Shown one piece after another: positions 1-12,270 of a DNA stretch of 64,000 nucleotides (position 1 is the stretch's first letter; each line of letters begins with the position of its first letter). A program made the translations under genes and the position numbers. The notes beneath the pieces are model-generated. The model was not told the DNA's origin. It saw nothing but the letters and a program-made list of their open reading frames with translations, and searched no databases. Source of the stretch: Oreocharis arfaki (taxonomy: Eukaryota > Chordata > Aves > Passeriformes > Paramythiidae); contig VZRR01012752.1 in the NCBI GenBank assembly GCA_013398015.1, positions 2,127,680-2,191,679 of the forward strand, read 5' to 3'.

Positions 1-3000
1 GTTTAAAAGACATTAAGTTTATACGTGACACACATTAAAAAAAAATAAACCTTTAGGAGATGTGGAGCCACTGTTTCAGAGGCACCTGGCTATCTAATTG
101 ATACTACAGGTATGTGTAAGCTGTTTTGAAACACTGACCTCATTAATTTTTCAAATTTCAAATCAGTATGTTGAAAAATACTAACCTATTGAGCATATGA
201 CTCTTAAATATTTTTAAAATTTCATAAAACAAGCAACATTATTTCTTAAATTTCTTAAAATGCCATTACATATATTTGAGCAAAACCCAGTTGTCATCAA
301 AATTGTTTGACACACATCTCAGCTGTCTAGTAGAAGAATTTATACTTTTGATATGCATTTTGAAAATACTCATTGAATCAGTGATAAAACCCCACAGCTT
401 ACATGGAATGGAAAACAACTTTTTGATTATCGAGCAGACGTAAATGATAAATTAAAAGATTACACTTCTGGACATTATTTTAAAGTTTGACTAAAATTGA
501 GTACTTAATTTCATTAAATCACTATGCTGCAGGAAACAGCAAAGCAAAGGCCACATTAGCAATCAGCTCCAACAGTCACATTAATTCTAACTTACATGTG
601 AAAAATTCTAAAACAGGGCAAGAAACAGAAAAGGTAGCCAGTGTAGAGCACTGAGTGTGAGCACAGCTTCTCCTAAATGCAGAGGTTGACTGCTTCCAGC
701 AAACAGTAATGTTGCCCTCCAGTGTCCAACACTTTCTTTTAGGAATCACTCCTAATTAATATCTCCATCAGTCTCCTTAGACATGCTCAATTATAACATC
801 ACTGAAGCAGAGAACAAAATACAAGCCTCAGGCCAGATATTCAGTGCAGAACAGACAAACAATTAAAGGATTTAAAACTTTTTGTTGTTGCTTAAAAACA
901 GAGGGGTTTTTTTCCCATAAAACTACCACAAGAATACATTACATATCCCACTTCTTTTTGGCTTTTGGTACCCAAAAGTTATTTTATAAAGCTGTACAAG
1001 ATACAGCTTTGACAACACTTAACTGTACAAATCCATTACTCATGCTCAAAAGCCATTACTCAGATTCTCACACAGCAAATGGCAGTTTTTTAAAAGATGC
1101 AAGAACAGACTATTACTTTTATCTTTTTATAAGCATTATGACTTCTAAGGATAATGTAATAAATGAAACTGACTTCCAATTGATACAGTGTTCAGTTTCT
1201 AAAGAAGGATAGCACTGTTAGTAACTCTGTGCTCGAAACCTCATGAAAATAAGAGAACAAAATTGCTTTTTGCCTAAACAGAATTATTTTGCAATAAAAG
1301 CTTTATTATTTAAGCAAAGCTAAATAAAACAACCAACGAACCAAGAAAAACCCACCCACCCATAAATGACTGCATCTGGGTCCAAAAATGAACCAAGAAT
1401 AAACCCACCAATTTTAACTAGGCAACTGTCCTGCAACAAGGAAGAGTACCCAGGAGACAGATGCACAATGTAAAAATATGCACAATGCCTAAATCGTGCC
1501 TAAAAATGCCTAAAAAAAAAAGAACTTGACATTCCACTGATTTTAATCTGAACAGAGTCTGAAATCATATACATTCATAGCTTTTCTATTAGAAAATTAA
1601 AGATTTGTTTTACATTAAGTAGAACAAAATTGCTCAGCAAAACCAGTATAATTCGCATAGACAATCAAAACCAGACTTCAATAGAAAAGTCTGGGTTAAA
1701 AAAATCCAGAACTGTTGCAAAGCTCTAAGAAGAAAACAACAAAGTTCAAATCCCAGATTTGATTTGAATATGTCAGTACCACTAACTATACCACAAGAAG
1801 AGAGGCGATGTTGACTACGCAAGAACGGATCTCAGATTAACTGAAAATTAATCACTAGCTGATTAGGAAAAAATGTGCATCACCAAATTTGAGAGATCTA
1901 ATTTGGTTCCTAAATAAATGACTAATCTTTTGCAACAAGGGAAATGGAAAAATAAGCTTTTCTAAGGTCAACTGAAAGAAAGATTCTAACTGAGGCATTT
2001 GCCCATCTTTATAAGAGTCCTTCTCCATCTCTTACCTTCTTTGAAAGGCTACAAAATACACCTGCAGAGATGACAGCCTCAGATGTGGTACCTATTACAT
2101 ACTCTAATCGTCACCAACTCTCCAACTTCATTTTACCCTTCCCTGACAACATTTGCAAGTTATCAGAGTCTCAGTAAAAGGTCTGTCAGAGAATCCATGA
2201 TGTGGTGCTTGATATGCTTCAAACTACACAATCTCACAATCAGGTAACAGGTGTATGACTCAACTCCAGGAAAAGATGAGCTACTCCACAGTATCTTTAA
2301 TTACTCATTCCACAACCCTTCGGCAGAGGGCTTTGATCAGAGGACAAGAGACATCATCTTCTCTTTTCCAGGATGGTAGTTTCATTTCTCTACTTTGCTT
2401 CATTTAGGTTGTGCTGAAATATAGAAAACTATGGTATTACCCCATTCTGTTACATGGTAAGTGCAATCTAAACATATCTTAATTGGTGACATCATTGTCA
2501 GCATTGATCAGTTAATAGCTACGTTAACACACTGCTCAGTAGCAGGATTAGTCTGAAAGTGTGAAAAAACAAAGGAAATTTTGGAAGTGATCGAAAAAGC
2601 AGGTTAGGCTATTACAAACAATAAAACCAAGAAGATTGAAAAAAGTGCCCCAAATTAGGAGAAGCTAAACTAGTGAAGAGTTATATAATCATCTCACCAG
2701 ATCTACTTGCAAATTAAAGGCACTGAAAAATGGCCACATTTTGTCTATACTCAAGACTGAACCATTAAAATACTAAAGATCTAACAAACGCCAATCTTCT
2801 TTTAAATTCTCCTGCCAGGAACCAAGGGCACATGAAAAAATAGCAGCATCTTCAGATGCTGTTTAAAAAGACCAGAAACAACATGCTAGTACCTCTGCGC
2901 TTCCAAGTGTCTTTACAACAGAGTCATAGAAAAGAATAGGCAATCTGACATTTAAAGTATTTTCACATTTTAGAATAAAAAAAATAAGCCTACTGTGAAG

Positions 3001-4670
3001 TGCTAATTGAATATATAGAGCCTTATGCCTTGTACAAGGCCAAGAAAGGAGTTTTACCTTACCTTACCTTCTAATAGCAATTGCTATACAAACATCAGGA
3101 AAAGAATTCCACTGAAATGGAAACTTCTGATAAAATACAGAAGTTCAGTATCATCTGATAAACAACGTCATGGTAACAAAGTTACAGGGAGCTAAATCCA
3201 GCCAAAATAATTAATGTTGTACCACTACTAGATTCTAGAGATGTCACTGTCGCAACAATCTCAGCTACCTGTAAGTAACCAATGTAATCCACATCAAGCT
3301 TGTGCAAGTCTTCCAATCTAATTTTAGTAATGGCCTTTGCAAATTTCCACACTATTCTCTTTCCACTGAAAAAATGAACAGTCATAAAATTTAGTTCTAG
3401 TAAAATACTCTCTCTTGCATCCCTACATTATTATTGCAATCATTTGTGACTAAAAGATCTATCCAGTATCAGCAGGGCTGCAAGGCCAAGTAAGGCAGAA
3501 GAAAAAAGCAAACCACAGAAATAGAGATTTGTTCCATGTATCACACATTTAAGTGGTGGGGGAAGCAAAACGCACAGGACCAAACAGAATGTTTTCAAAA
3601 CTACGGCATTTAAAATTCAGGGATTATGGCTTCAATCTGTTCCAGAAAGCTCATGAATAAGAAACACAAAACCCAAACAGCAGCTGAGACTGAAAGGTAT
3701 CATTCTAGAAAACACTTTTCACTCCAGCTAAGAACTGAAATGCTGGATGTAAAACATCTTTCAATTCACCACTACTATTGTTTTTCTGTTTAAATATGGA
3801 GTAGTCTACTACAAGAACTAAGTAAATCAGGACTCCTTGGCTTTAAGAAGGCATCTGAGGAAAGGGAAATGAGAGACCCTTAAATAATGGGTGGTCCAGT
3901 CAAAAATCAATAGCTCTTGAAACATAAGAGCTAAGGCATATCAAACTAAAGGGGAGAAGGTAGGTTTCAAAAGAAATGCTACACAAGCACGTTTTTAATT
4001 CCTTCCCACTAAAAACATGCTAAACACATTTTATACAGGCTTAAAACACATTTTATGTATGTTCTAAAGCAGCAAAATATTTCATTGAAGGAAGGAAGAA
4101 GAAATGCATCAACCAATGCCTGTACAAAGGTAACCAATACAAAGTCTCAGAGCCATGTTTTACTAGTGGCTAGAGAAGCAATGGGAAAGATCGTTGTTAC
4201 AAGCTCTCCCTGCTCTTTAACTCTTACCAATGCACCCACTCTTGAAAAATAGTGCAGTGGGCTAGATGTGTCTTTAGTGCAATTTGGCATAAACAATGTG
4301 TTCTAAGCCAATATTCTTTAATAAAAAAGAAATCAAGATTGCCCTGCGAAAGGAGATGCTCACAGTCTCAAAATAACAAAGTAAGATCTGCAGTGAAAAG
4401 AGGCATTCTGTTGAGGAATTAACAGCTGTACTGACAGACTCAGGCTACTTAGTTTTCCAGAGCACATACAAATTTCATTTGGTAAAGGCAGCACCAATTT
4501 CCTACCATTTATTTTCTTGTAGCAGACTCTAATGCATGGGTTTAAATGCATAGCAAAGCACACTCACACAGACAGAACCTTACTTCAGACAGGTGTCTCA
4601 GTCAGCACTTCCTGAGGAAGACTGCAGAAGGTGACGCACATGAATTTACATGTGTGTGATGACAGGCAAC
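1..4670. other. Intronic sequence, no gene
   Basis: This is AT-rich intron DNA. I see no recognisable repeat family and no RNA gene. Short open frames here have no protein-like composition. A short run of about three TTACC units occurs near 3055-3073. The only item worth attention is the cryptic-exon-like block at 3269-3365, listed separately. Confidence 0.7.
3269..3365 (-). other. Cryptic exon-like block in NBEA intron 1
   Basis: On the NBEA sense (minus) strand a pyrimidine-rich tract ending TTCATTTTTTCAG meets a 97-base block that ends CAG and is followed by GTAGCT, a usable donor. The block lies in an open frame of 67 codons (3182-3385), but that frame matches no family I recognise. If it were spliced directly after exon 1 (phase 0), a TAA stop would arise at about its fourteenth codon. 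Inclusion would therefore truncate NBEA rather than extend it. It may simply be chance splice-site-like sequence. What is seen is the two splice signals; use as an exon is inference. Confidence 0.15.
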
Positions 4671-4675
4671 AGACA

Positions 4676-4912
4676 AAAAAACTGAAACACGTGGAGTTCT
4701 ACCTGAACACGAGGAAGAACTTCTTTACTGTGAGGGTGGCAGAGCACTGGAACAGGCTGCACAGAGAGGTTGCAAAGTCTCCTTCCCTGGAGGCATTCAA
4801 AAGCCATCTGGACACAGTCCTAAGTAACATGCTCTACGGGACCTTGCCAGAGCTGGGGGTCTGGATGAGATGACCTCCAGTGGTCTCTTCCAACATTAAC
4901 CATTCTATAATA
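4676..4912 (+). pseudogene. CR1 LINE, 3' end fragment
   Basis: This is the end of the CR1 reverse-transcriptase ORF followed by the short 3' tail. The plus-strand frame at 4631-4873 reads through residues such as RKNFFTVRVAEHWNRLHREV and a following segment on the pattern of SPSLEAFKSHLD, which is the typical CR1 ORF2 C-terminus. After it come the ATGACCTCCAGTGGTCTCTTCC-type 3'UTR and the remains of the ATTCTAT terminal repeat. The copy is 5'-truncated, as most CR1 copies are, and non-functional. An LTR fragment abuts its 3' end. Confidence 0.93.
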
Positions 4913-4918
4913 TAAAAT

Positions 4919-5405
4919 TATGTGTTGGGTCTGGCTGAGAGGAAGTTAATTTTCCCATAGCAGCCTTCGCAGTGCTGCACTCTGTATTTGTAACTACAAA
5001 GGTGCTGATAATATGCCTGATAATATGCTGATTACTGCTGGGAAGAGCTGGCACAGCATCAAGGCTGTCTCTCCGACATTTTCCCCCCCTCACCACCCCA
5101 ACGGCTAGTGCACTGGGGGTAGGCAACATCTTGGGAAGGGACACAGTCAGGACAGCTGACCCAAACTGTCCAAAGGGATATTCCATACCATATGACAACA
5201 GTACAGCAATAAAAGCTAGGAAAAAGGAGGAGAGGGGCCCCTCTTCTAATGATGTTGGCCTTCCAGAGCTGCTGTTACGCGTGCTGCTTCCCAGGAAGTG
5301 GCAGGACACTGCCTGCTAATGGGAAGTAGAGAAAAAATTGTCTATTTTCCTTCCACATGCAGCCTTTGCTTTATTAAGCTGCCCTCATCTTCTATCACAA
5401 TGTGA
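4919..5405 (+). mobile_element. Endogenous retrovirus LTR, 3'-truncated
   Basis: This is a copy of a common avian LTR family that occurs twice more in the window, at 51268-51752 and 63258-63831. Shared blocks include the GTTAATTTTC stretch near the 5' end, GACAGCTGACCCAAACTG and AAAGGGATATTCCATACC. An AATAAA-like signal occurs near 5208. The homology fades after about 5330-5405, so the 3' end is lost or degraded. It lies directly against the 3' end of a CR1 fragment. No viral internal genes are present. It is in antisense orientation to NBEA. Confidence 0.8.
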
Positions 5406-7360
5406 ACTCTGAGTGCACAATTCATATTTCAGATGACTAAAATAAAAGATGCACTCCAGGAGTAGTCACAAAAATCAACCTGAGGAACTCCAGATCTTCA
5501 ACAACAAAATATGTTTTAGTTGCTAACAGGACCAGGCTAAAATTAATCTGAAGTTTGTTCCTCTAAAATGCATATGACACGGACACTTGTGGTGGTCTTC
5601 TGAGTCCCTGGTACCAGCACTGATAGGTAACGTGGAATCTTTTCTCTCTCTGATAGAGGTTGTCTGAAAAACAAGACAACTCTGTTCCAAAGAAGCAATC
5701 AAAGCCTAGCCACAGCAAAGTATCAACAAAGACTTGTAGGATCCTGACATATCCAGCACTCTTCCACTAACACTATCACATCACTGGGTTTCCAATAGCT
5801 CATCTGCATCAGCCAAAGGACGAAGTTAATTCAGTAGAATTAAAAAAATGAACAATTAAAATTAATTCAGCAAAATACCTTGGATCTTGTCATGCTGGAA
5901 TGATAAGAAGGAATAGAAGAATTCATAGAATTCCTTCATAGAAGGAATTCTGATTTTCCCAACTTGACACCCATACGCTAAGATAGTCAAAAGAACAACT
6001 TTTTGTAAGTCTTAATTATTTATTTTCAAATGTGTAAAGCACAAACAACACTTGCTCCAAGTGAAATAGCAATCCTTGTGCAGTATCTTATGATTTCACT
6101 GGAAGTATCTTTCAGAATGCATGCGAAAAGTTATTGCAAAACTGCTCTGTCAGAAAAGCATTGTTATCAGGTATTTTTTGACCGCACACAGCTTGACAGA
6201 AATGATAAAAAACCTCCAGGTAGCAACCTTTTGATGTCCAATAAGGAAAATTTTACAACTTTGAACAAAATCCATTTTCATGCCTCTATATAAAGTCTTG
6301 ACACAACAGAACACAATTTTGATATCTTCTAGACAAATATAGCTGCATCTTTAAAAACACATGGTAATTTCAACACCTTGGTTTGTCGCAGCAAGAAGGT
6401 AGTTTCCCTGGATCCAGAATACAGATAAATGCCTCTGACAGGCAGTGAACAAAACAGAAATAAATTAAACTCATCTAGGGAGAAATTCAGTCATGACCCT
6501 CATTGTGAATGAGTGATCTGATATTCCATTTTTACTGAAGAAAAAGCCAGCCTAACGGTAACCTGCTATTAAAGCTAGGAATTCTTCCAGTGGAGATAGT
6601 TCTCTGAAAAGGTGAAACAACAAATGGATTGTCAATAATCTACTGACTGTCAAGTTCACATCCCATGGAGGTACAACCTACTTGGAAATGTAAGCAACTT
6701 ACTATCCCGGCATGGAAGGAATGTGGGGAAAGAGAACACAGCAGATCAAGGAAGAGCTCATGTTGGAAAGCTTCAACACAGCCAACCTTAATGCACTTCA
6801 CAGCCTGAAAAGCATCTCAATCTGATGACAACCACCACCCATGAGCACAACTCATGCTTGAATCTGGAACCCACACAGCCCATCCGAGGTTTTGAGCAAG
6901 GTTAGAAGAGAAAGGTACCTAGCACATGAACTCCATTTCACAAGAAATATGATGCTCAGATGAGAGATATCCCCTTCATCTTCTGACTGAGCAGGTATTT
7001 CAGAAACACAGCAGATTTGCAAATCCTAGCTAATAGGCTTAAGTGACTGAACAACAATAACACACTTCCCCACACAGTCCTACACAGGGTCACAAGCACT
7101 CCTCTCCTCCGCCACCCACTTCAACTGCATTTAAACCTCACTCACCAAGGAATTAGGAAAAATACAACAGAGGTCACTGGATAAAAAACTTGAGTAGACA
7201 GACTGACTGCATGCTCCACTGAGCCTTCAACAAAAAAAAACTGATCCCAGAGAAACAGATTCTCAAGAGGGACATGAAGGACAGACTGCAGCACCTATTT
7301 ATATCCTGTAAGCAAATTAAAGACCCATTTCTCATGTCCAGAGAGTGCTCATATAAACAA
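5405..7360. other. Intronic sequence, no gene
   Basis: This is AT-rich intron DNA without recognised repeats or coding potential, apart from the perfect inverted repeat at 5927-5951. Confidence 0.65.
5927..5951. repeat. Perfect 11-bp inverted repeat, 3-base loop
   Basis: The arm AGAATTCCTTC (5927-5937) is followed by ATA and then its exact reverse complement GAAGGAATTCT (5941-5951). Each arm contains an EcoRI site, and a third GAATTC-like copy (5918-5924) lies just before. It could extrude as a small hairpin. It does not resemble a known gene or transposon end. Confidence 0.9.
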
Positions 7361-7361
7361 G

Positions 7362-7990
7362 GAATGGTTTAGATTGGAAGATACCTCAAAAGACGATCAA
7401 GTTCAACCCTTGTGTGCCATAAGCAGCGACATCTTCCACTAGACCAGGCTGCTCAAAGGCCCACCCAGCCTGGCCTGGAACTCTTCCACTGATGTAGCAT
7501 CCACAGCATCTCTGGACAACCTGTTTCAATGCCCCATTAGCATCACAGCAAAGACCTTCTGCACAGTATCTAATCAAATCATTGCCCCTTGTCCTACCAC
7601 TATAGGCCCTTGTAGGAACTCTCTTTCCAGCTGTCTTGTAAGCCCCTTTTAGTGTCAGGAAGGCTGCAGTAAGATCTCCCTGGAGCCTTCTCTTCCCCTG
7701 GCTGAAAAAACCCAGTTCTCCCAACCTGCCCTCACAGCCCCCTGACCATCTTCATGTCCCTCTTGTGGTCTTGCTCCAACAGGTTGCCATCTTCCTTATG
7801 CTGGAGGCCCCAGCACTTCAGGAGGGGTCTCATGGGAGTAGAGGGGGGAGAATCACCTCTCTCGACCTGCTGGCCGCACTCCTTGTAGTGTAGCCCAGGA
7901 TATGGTTGTTCTGGGCTGCAAGAACATTTTGATGGGTCATATTAAGCTTCTGGTCCACTAACACCCCCAAATCCTCTTCCTCCCTTAAAA
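7362..7990 (-). pseudogene. CR1 LINE, 3' third, reverse orientation
   Basis: Read on the minus strand, this is the C-terminal part of the CR1 ORF2 reverse transcriptase and the 3'UTR. The plus strand begins with the reverse of the CR1 tail (AATGGTTTAGATTGGAAG) and continues with diagnostic antisense blocks such as CTTGCTCCAACAGGTTGCC and GGTCCACTAACACCCCCAAA. Stop codons and frameshifts break the ORF. It is 5'-truncated near 7990 and lies in the same orientation as NBEA, within its intron. Confidence 0.93.
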
Positions 7991-10900
7991 GCCTATCACA
8001 AAGCAACATGGAAAGAAAACTTCCACAGACTATAACCAGAGCTGAGACTTCCTGATACCCCCTTACTAACCTATTGTACCAATCACTGGCTTAAAATTTC
8101 AGTTCAAATAAAGTTATTTAAAAAGAAGTTTAAAAAATAATTACTTGATTTCCAGTCAAGTGAGATTGTTTCTTTACATGTTTGGGTTTGTGGTGTTGGT
8201 TTTTTTTCAGTTTGTCATTATTATTTTCATGATAATAGCTATTTTAAGGAAATTAAAACAATAACCAAACAAAGAAATTCACCTCACACTCCTGAAACTG
8301 ATTTTTCACTGTTCTATATGAAAAGTAGTTCAGTAAAATTAATGTAAGCACATCAAAGATTTTTATGAAAGAATATTTTGTTGAAATACTCCAGTCAGAA
8401 AAAAGACAAAGTTTCTAATATCACCAAGATTATTTGAAAAGTATGGTTTCTATTTTAAGGGATGCAGAGCTAGAAATATAAGCATATTTTTCATTTGAAA
8501 TCCATTAACCAAAAAATCCAACCAAACAATTATCCCCAAATCATTTTAGAACAGACACAGTTTTGATGCTCATGAAAATTTAAGTACAGGAAAACGTAAT
8601 GCTTACTCAGGATAAAACACTACAGTAGCCCTACTTTCATTCAATACGCAATGATACTGACTTTGAAGAATGATTCAAAATCAGAATTTGGAAAAAAAAA
8701 ATCATTTTAACTACTGATAAACTGTAACAGTGAAGCTATAGAAACTGAACTGAATGGGCTTACAAAGACAAAAAAAAAAAGACTGAAAGCTTGCATCAGA
8801 TAATTAGTTTGTTTCCTCTGCTAATAATATCTACCCCATATTCCACAAAGAGTAACTGAAATGCATCTTCAATACTTGTTTTTCATGAAAATTCAATTCT
8901 TACTTAATTTGAAAGCAAAGCCATAAACCACTGTTTGAAATACTTATGACAAGGATTATACTGAATATTACTATTGAAGATGAAAAGGAGACTTTAAAAA
9001 TGCTATTTTATTTAAACAGTGAAGATGGGAAAGTACTTAAAAAGTGAGTTATTTCAAATTTCTATTCTGAAGAAAGTAAAGTCCAACTAGGTGAACAATG
9101 ATAAAGAAATCACCGGCCAGTAAATGTCTAGAACATCTAACAGTGCCTCACTAAACAGATATTTCCCTTTTTTTATCCAGTTTTATCTTATTTAGGACAG
9201 ATATGTACCTTCTTTAGTTACTTTTTGACTGTAAACAGTTCTGTAGAGCCCCTTCCTCTCAAAGGAGCAAATTTTCTTCACCTGTAAGTAACGTATCACC
9301 AATGCAGTCAACCAAGAGGAACCACTTGTCGAGAACAAGAAATCCAATAATGCCACACTTTTAAAAACAAGGAACCTCTTCACATTTTTGAAAGTAAACT
9401 GAAATATTTTTAAGTATGTGAACAAAAAACCAAAGAAACACAGTATTGGGAAGGTAATAAATTTTTAGATCTGCACGTGTTCCATCCTGCCCTCCCCCAG
9501 AGTCTACAGCTGAATACACGCTTCCTCAGTTCTGACCACCAATAATAAGAGGCCTTCCATTTTAAATTGTTCTGCGAGTCATGATTTAACATTCCGTAAT
9601 CGAGCCAAGGCTATTTTTTTTAATAATTTTAACCAATGCTCATGGTTCATCTCTTAAAGACTTCAGAATCCTGTGATTCAAAACTGGATAACAACATCTA
9701 CACTAATAATTTTTTCATACCATACAAGTTCCTCCAAATACTTATATTTACATTTATAATTTGCTGATGCTCACTAGACATTCCATTTTCTTTAATTTTT
9801 GCCATGAATTTTTAAAATAGAAAATATGATCCAACTAAACAATGTGTGTGCAGTTAAAAGGTAGCTTGCAATTAAATGCGCCAGACATCTGTCAAAGTCT
9901 TAACTGGTCCTGTACAAGGAAAAAGGAATGGCTCTGCAATTTTAAAAGCACACAAAATTAAACAATGTTAATCTCACCTACATAAAGAACATCTCACGTA
10001 AGCATCCATGGTATAACTACCAAATACAGATAAAGACAATCAAACGTTTCCAGGTAGAATGTACACATGTATACTAGACTCTGGCAGTCAACCAAAACAA
10101 AAAATACTATTTGACAGTGATAAGAAGGAAGGCATTCAAACATGACCCTGAGTTTTTATTCCACAAAAAAAGAAAAAAACTTCCAGCCTTCCTCTTTAAA
10201 ATAGAAATCCCCCAGTAACTGTGCTGTGGCAGTGTAATGCTTAACTTAAAATTAGCTGGGTGCATTTTGAATATATCCAGAACTGACAAACTTACAAAAT
10301 TCCTGTCCATTTGTTTGTTAAATTTAAATTTTAACTTTCTAGTTTACCACCATAACAAATAAATGACAGACTTCTAAAAACAGAGTTTTAAATAGCAGTA
10401 ACTATTTGGTAAGACTTGAAAACATTGAATTTCCTCTTTAACACACTTAATTGTAATATTACAAGCCAGGGTAAAACATGTCACCCATTATGAACTTGCC
10501 ACAAAGAGAACAGATACAGTCTTTTCTGTTCAGTTAGGGGCTTTAAAAGCACAATGTAGCTCTAGGATACAAATCCTACAAGCCGCAAGTTCTGAGCCTT
10601 CTGTGTGAAAGCTGGGCTTGTGTTTCCAGCAGATGTGTCATAACAGGGGTGCTAGTTAGCAGGAAATAATCCCAAGATGCATAAACAAAAGCCATAGAGC
10701 ATCAAAAGTAAGCACTTTCATCCACATCACATGGAGTGGAATGTGGAACTAATAACACAAAAAATTTAATACAAACTGTTTACTGATATCACTGTCCTCC
10801 AAGAAGCCTTTGAATAGCTTCACATGTATGAAGAGACACATCAGCAACCTGTATAAGAGAACAAGCTGATTCCTCTCTGTCAAAGATTTTCCAGAGGTAG

Positions 10901-11340
10901 CAGCTGAGTTACCGAAGAGCTGCGTGCCAGTGCCAGTTCTCATAACTAGTCAGAATCTATCGGGGTATCACAAATGGCAACGCACCTAGGACTGCCACTA
11001 TGCATAGCTAAGTGTTATTCATCACTCAAAAGTATCAATCATCTTTTTTTTAATTATACCTCACCACAGCAAACATCAATGCAATCAAGAAAGTCCACGT
11101 TTCAAAAGCTGAAAAGCAGCTGTTTGTTGCAATATAGACAAATTAATAGTAGTGTATAATGATCAATCCCTGCGTAGAACTCTAATTCTGTTTGCAACTA
11201 CAAATGAAAGCATTTAAGCTACAGGTTTACTGTATCTGCTTACACCTGGTGCCCACCAAGCCACTCTTATCACTGCCCTCCTTGGCTGGACAGGCAGAAA
11301 AAAACACAACAAAAGGCTCATGGGTCAAGATAAGAACCAG
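7990..11340. other. Intronic sequence, no gene
   Basis: This is AT-rich intron DNA with short poly-A/poly-T runs (for example near 8195, 8693 and 8770). I recognise no repeat family, RNA gene or exon in it. Confidence 0.65.
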
Positions 11341-12270
11341 AACCGAGAGGAGATCACTCAGCAATTACTATCATGGGAAAAACAGGCATGGCTTGGGGAA
11401 ACAAATTTATTAAAAACAAAAAATCAAGAGTAAGACAATTATAAATAAAATGAAACCTTAAAACACTGTCCCTCCATCCCTCTCCCTTTTTTCCAAGCTC
11501 AATGTCACTCCCAAATTCTCTCCTTCCTTCCCCCAAATGAAGAGCAACAAGGAATGGGGGCTGTCATTTGTCCATTTCACATTGCCTCCATCACTTCTTC
11601 CTTCTTGTTCTCCTACCATGCTCCAGCATAGCATCCCTCCCATGGGACACATTCCTCCATGATGTTCTCCAACATAGGTCCCTTCCATGAGCTACAGTTC
11701 TTACACAAACTGCTCCAGCATGGGTCCCTTCCATGGGGTGCAGTCCTTCAGGAACAGACTGCTCCAGCACAGGTCCTCCATGAGATCACAAGTCCTGCCA
11801 GAAAACCTGCTCCAACACAGGCTCTCCATGGGGCCACTGCCCCCTTTGGGCATCATCCCTCTGCTTCCTGGTCCTGCACAGGCTGCAGGTGGATCACTGC
11901 TCCCTCATGGACCTCCACGGGCTGCAGAGGAACAGCTGCCACACCACGGTCTGCACCACGGGCTGCTCTCTGAATCTCTGCTCCAGCACCTGGGCACCGC
12001 CTCCCTCTCTTCATTCACTGACCTTGCTGTGTACTGGGCTGTTCCGCTCACACGTTCTCACTCCTCCATCCAGCTGCAACCGCTGCCCTGCAGTAACTTC
12101 TTAAATCTGTTGCCCACAGTCACTGACACCACCGCCAATGGCCAGGAGTGGGTCTGTCTTCGAGCTGGCTGGCACTGGCTCTATCACAGGAGAAGCTTCT
12201 GGCAGGTCCTCACAGAAACCACCCCTGTATTCCCCCCACTACCAAAGCCTAGACACATAAACCCACCACA
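11340..12270 (-). mobile_element. ERVL-type solo LTR, NBEA sense orientation
   Basis: This block of about 930 bp matches a long avian ERVL-type LTR in reverse orientation. The plus strand starts with the AT-rich part (CACTCAGCAATTACTATCATG, then TTTATTA, whose complement on the minus strand is a poly(A) signal AATAAA at 11411-11406). It continues with a series of imperfect units of about 45-50 bp, each starting on the pattern CTGCTCCAGCATGGGTC, between about 11690 and 11990. It ends in the GCTGGCATTGGCTCTATCAC-type block and the CCCCCACTACCAAAGCCT end. No internal retroviral genes flank it, so it is a solo LTR. The 243-codon open frame on the plus strand (11687-12418) is a by-product of these units. 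The LTR promoter and poly(A) signal point the same way as NBEA transcription. Confidence 0.85.
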
